Positions 62,995 to 64,000 of a stretch of DNA of 64,000 nucleotides are shown in pieces. The translations under genes were made by a program, and so were the position numbers. The notes beneath the pieces were generated by a model. The model was not told the origin of the DNA. It saw only the letters and a list, made by a program, of their open reading frames with translations, and searched no databases. This DNA is from Lachnospiraceae bacterium (lineage in GTDB: Bacteria; Bacillota; Clostridia; Lachnospirales; Lachnospiraceae): the NCBI GenBank assembly GCA_016286555.1, contig JAEETA010000003.1:1-64000 (forward strand). Reading direction: 5' to 3'. The first letter of the stretch is position 1. Each line of letters starts with the position of its first letter.

Positions 62995-64000
62995 ATGCGT
63001 AGAAATCAAAAAGGGTTCCGCCTGGCGGCTTTGGGACTCGCCGCAGTACTGCTTGCAGGGTGCGGGTCGAGCGGACAGCCTTCCGGGGGAGCGGGTGAAA
63101 CCGCTTCGCAGACCGCGGAGGAGACTCCGGCGGTGACGGATCAGAGCGCTGCAGGAGAGCAGACGGATCCGGTGGCCGAGACTGGCGAAGAGACCGGCGA
63201 GGCTGATGCGGAGAGCGATGTGATCCCTGCCCTGCGAGATACCGTGGGTGAGGCCATGGGATGCAGGATCGGCTGCGCAGTGACCGGTAATGAATTAAAA
63301 GACGACGGTGTCTGGGAGATTTTGACCACCCATTTCAATGCAGTCACCTTCGGTAATGAATTAAAGCCCGACGCGCTGGTGGGTTACAGCGTCGGCACTT
63401 GTCCCGGGACCACCGTGACGGAGTTGAACGGAGAAGAGATCACTGTTCCCGTTCTCACCTATTCCACGGTTGAAGGGATGCTGGACCGCATCCTGGAGTG
63501 GAATCAGGCGAACCCCGATCGCGAGATCAAGGTTCGGGGACACGTTCTTGTCTGGCATTCCCAGACCCCCGAGTGGTTTTTCCATGAGGACTACGATAAG
63601 AAGAAGCCTTACGTGGACGCCACGGAGATGGATAAGCGACTGGAGTGGTACATCCGCGAAGTCCTGACCCATTTCACCGGCGAGGACAGCAAGTATAAGG
63701 ATCTGTTCTACGGCTGGGATGTGGTGAACGAAGCGGTTTCCGATTCCGGCGGCTTCCGCACCGATGCGGAGAACGCGGGCGAATCTCTGGATGAGGATCG
63801 CCACGGCAGCAACTCCAGCTGGTGGCACATCTACCAGAGCGAGCAGTACATCATCAACGCATTCAAGTATGCGAATAAGTACGCTCCCGAATCTTTGGAG
63901 CTTTACTACAATGACTATAACGAGTGCGTGACGCAAAAGCGCAGCACCATCACAAAGCTTCTGACCGAGATCAAGGAGCAGGAGGGGGCCCCCGGTGAAG
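62995..64000 (+). CDS. Lipoprotein endo-1,4-beta-xylanase (GH10), 3' end cut by window
   Basis: The frame is open from the ATG at 62995 to the window end (335 codons), with the stop outside. A lipoprotein signal (MRRNQKGFRLAALGLAAVLL) ends in LAGC with Cys near 23; a Glu/Thr/Ala-rich linker of about 50 residues follows. The GH10 domain shows TTHFNAVTFGNELKPDAL, RGHVLVWHSQTPEWFF and the acid/base Glu in GWDVVNEAVSDSGGF, then the ELYYNDYNE strand. The nucleophile Glu lies past the window edge. It should cut xylan outside the cell and is probably controlled by the AraC regulator. Confidence 0.95.
   Translation, partial: MRRNQKGFRLAALGLAAVLLAGCGSSGQPSGGAGETASQTAEETPAVTDQSAAGEQTDPVAETGEETGEADAESDVIPALRDTVGEAMGCRIGCAVTGNELKDDGVWEILTTHFNAVTFGNELKPDALVGYSVGTCPGTTVTELNGEEITVPVLTYSTVEGMLDRILEWNQANPDREIKVRGHVLVWHSQTPEWFFHEDYDKKKPYVDATEMDKRLEWYIREVLTHFTGEDSKYKDLFYGWDVVNEAVSDSGGFRTDAENAGESLDEDRHGSNSSWWHIYQSEQYIINAFKYANKYAPESLELYYNDYNECVTQKRSTITKLLTEIKEQEGAPGE

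Overview
The window reads as chromosome of a Gram-positive, plant-fibre- or mucus-feeding Clostridia bacterium, most likely a Lachnospiraceae relative. The evidence is a perfect CIRCE element before groESL, many lipoprotein-type secreted enzymes (GH13, GH5, GH10, clostripain), a LacI-controlled maltose-type ABC importer, and GGDEF/EAL proteins. Base composition is moderately GC-rich except for one AT-rich island (about 51.3-55.3 kb). No rRNA, tRNA or CRISPR array was seen.

Positions 1-37641 form a long cell-surface glycan locus. It holds a priming sugar transferase (cut by the left edge), two cyclic-di-GMP-type proteins, a large secreted DUF4214 protein, and a CDP-3,6-dideoxyhexose set (ThDP enzyme, rfbG, rfbF, SDR, rfbH) that resembles a yersiniose-like branched-sugar route. 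It continues with glycosyltransferases, a Wzx-type flippase, five very large polytopic membrane proteins of GT-C type, and a pseudaminic acid set (pseC, a membrane 4,6-dehydratase, pseF, pseH, pseI) ending in a hybrid histidine kinase. PseG is not in the window. An Rpn-type nuclease gene sits inside the CDP-sugar genes. Two inverted 147-bp hairpin units interrupt the membrane-protein genes at 26340-26717.

Positions 37724-46015 hold trmO, a non-coding stretch with an orphan promoter-terminator pair and a palindromic repeat, then a LacI regulator, malE-malF-malG-type importer and a lipoprotein alpha-amylase. Shared operator-like palindromes (core CAATCGRTTGCGCA) lie before both the regulator and malE.

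Positions 46231-51319 carry ordinary cell genes: a class A penicillin-binding protein with a small coupled gene, a coiled-coil protein, a YigZ protein and an unusual DUF1905-C39 fusion. Positions 51591-55265 are an AT-rich accessory island with an AAA15/RloA-like ATPase, a short degenerate RloB-like partner, a DUF4417 protein and three unknown small genes; this is the best candidate for an undescribed (possibly anti-phage) module. groES-groEL follow under CIRCE.

Positions 57879-64000 encode secreted lipoproteins: a clostripain-family peptidase, a GH5 glucanase and a GH10 xylanase (cut by the right edge), with a divergent AraC regulator. A roughly 190-bp palindromic repeat with GC-rich ends occurs three times (38.6, 57.7 and 61.5 kb), each directly after an intrinsic terminator.
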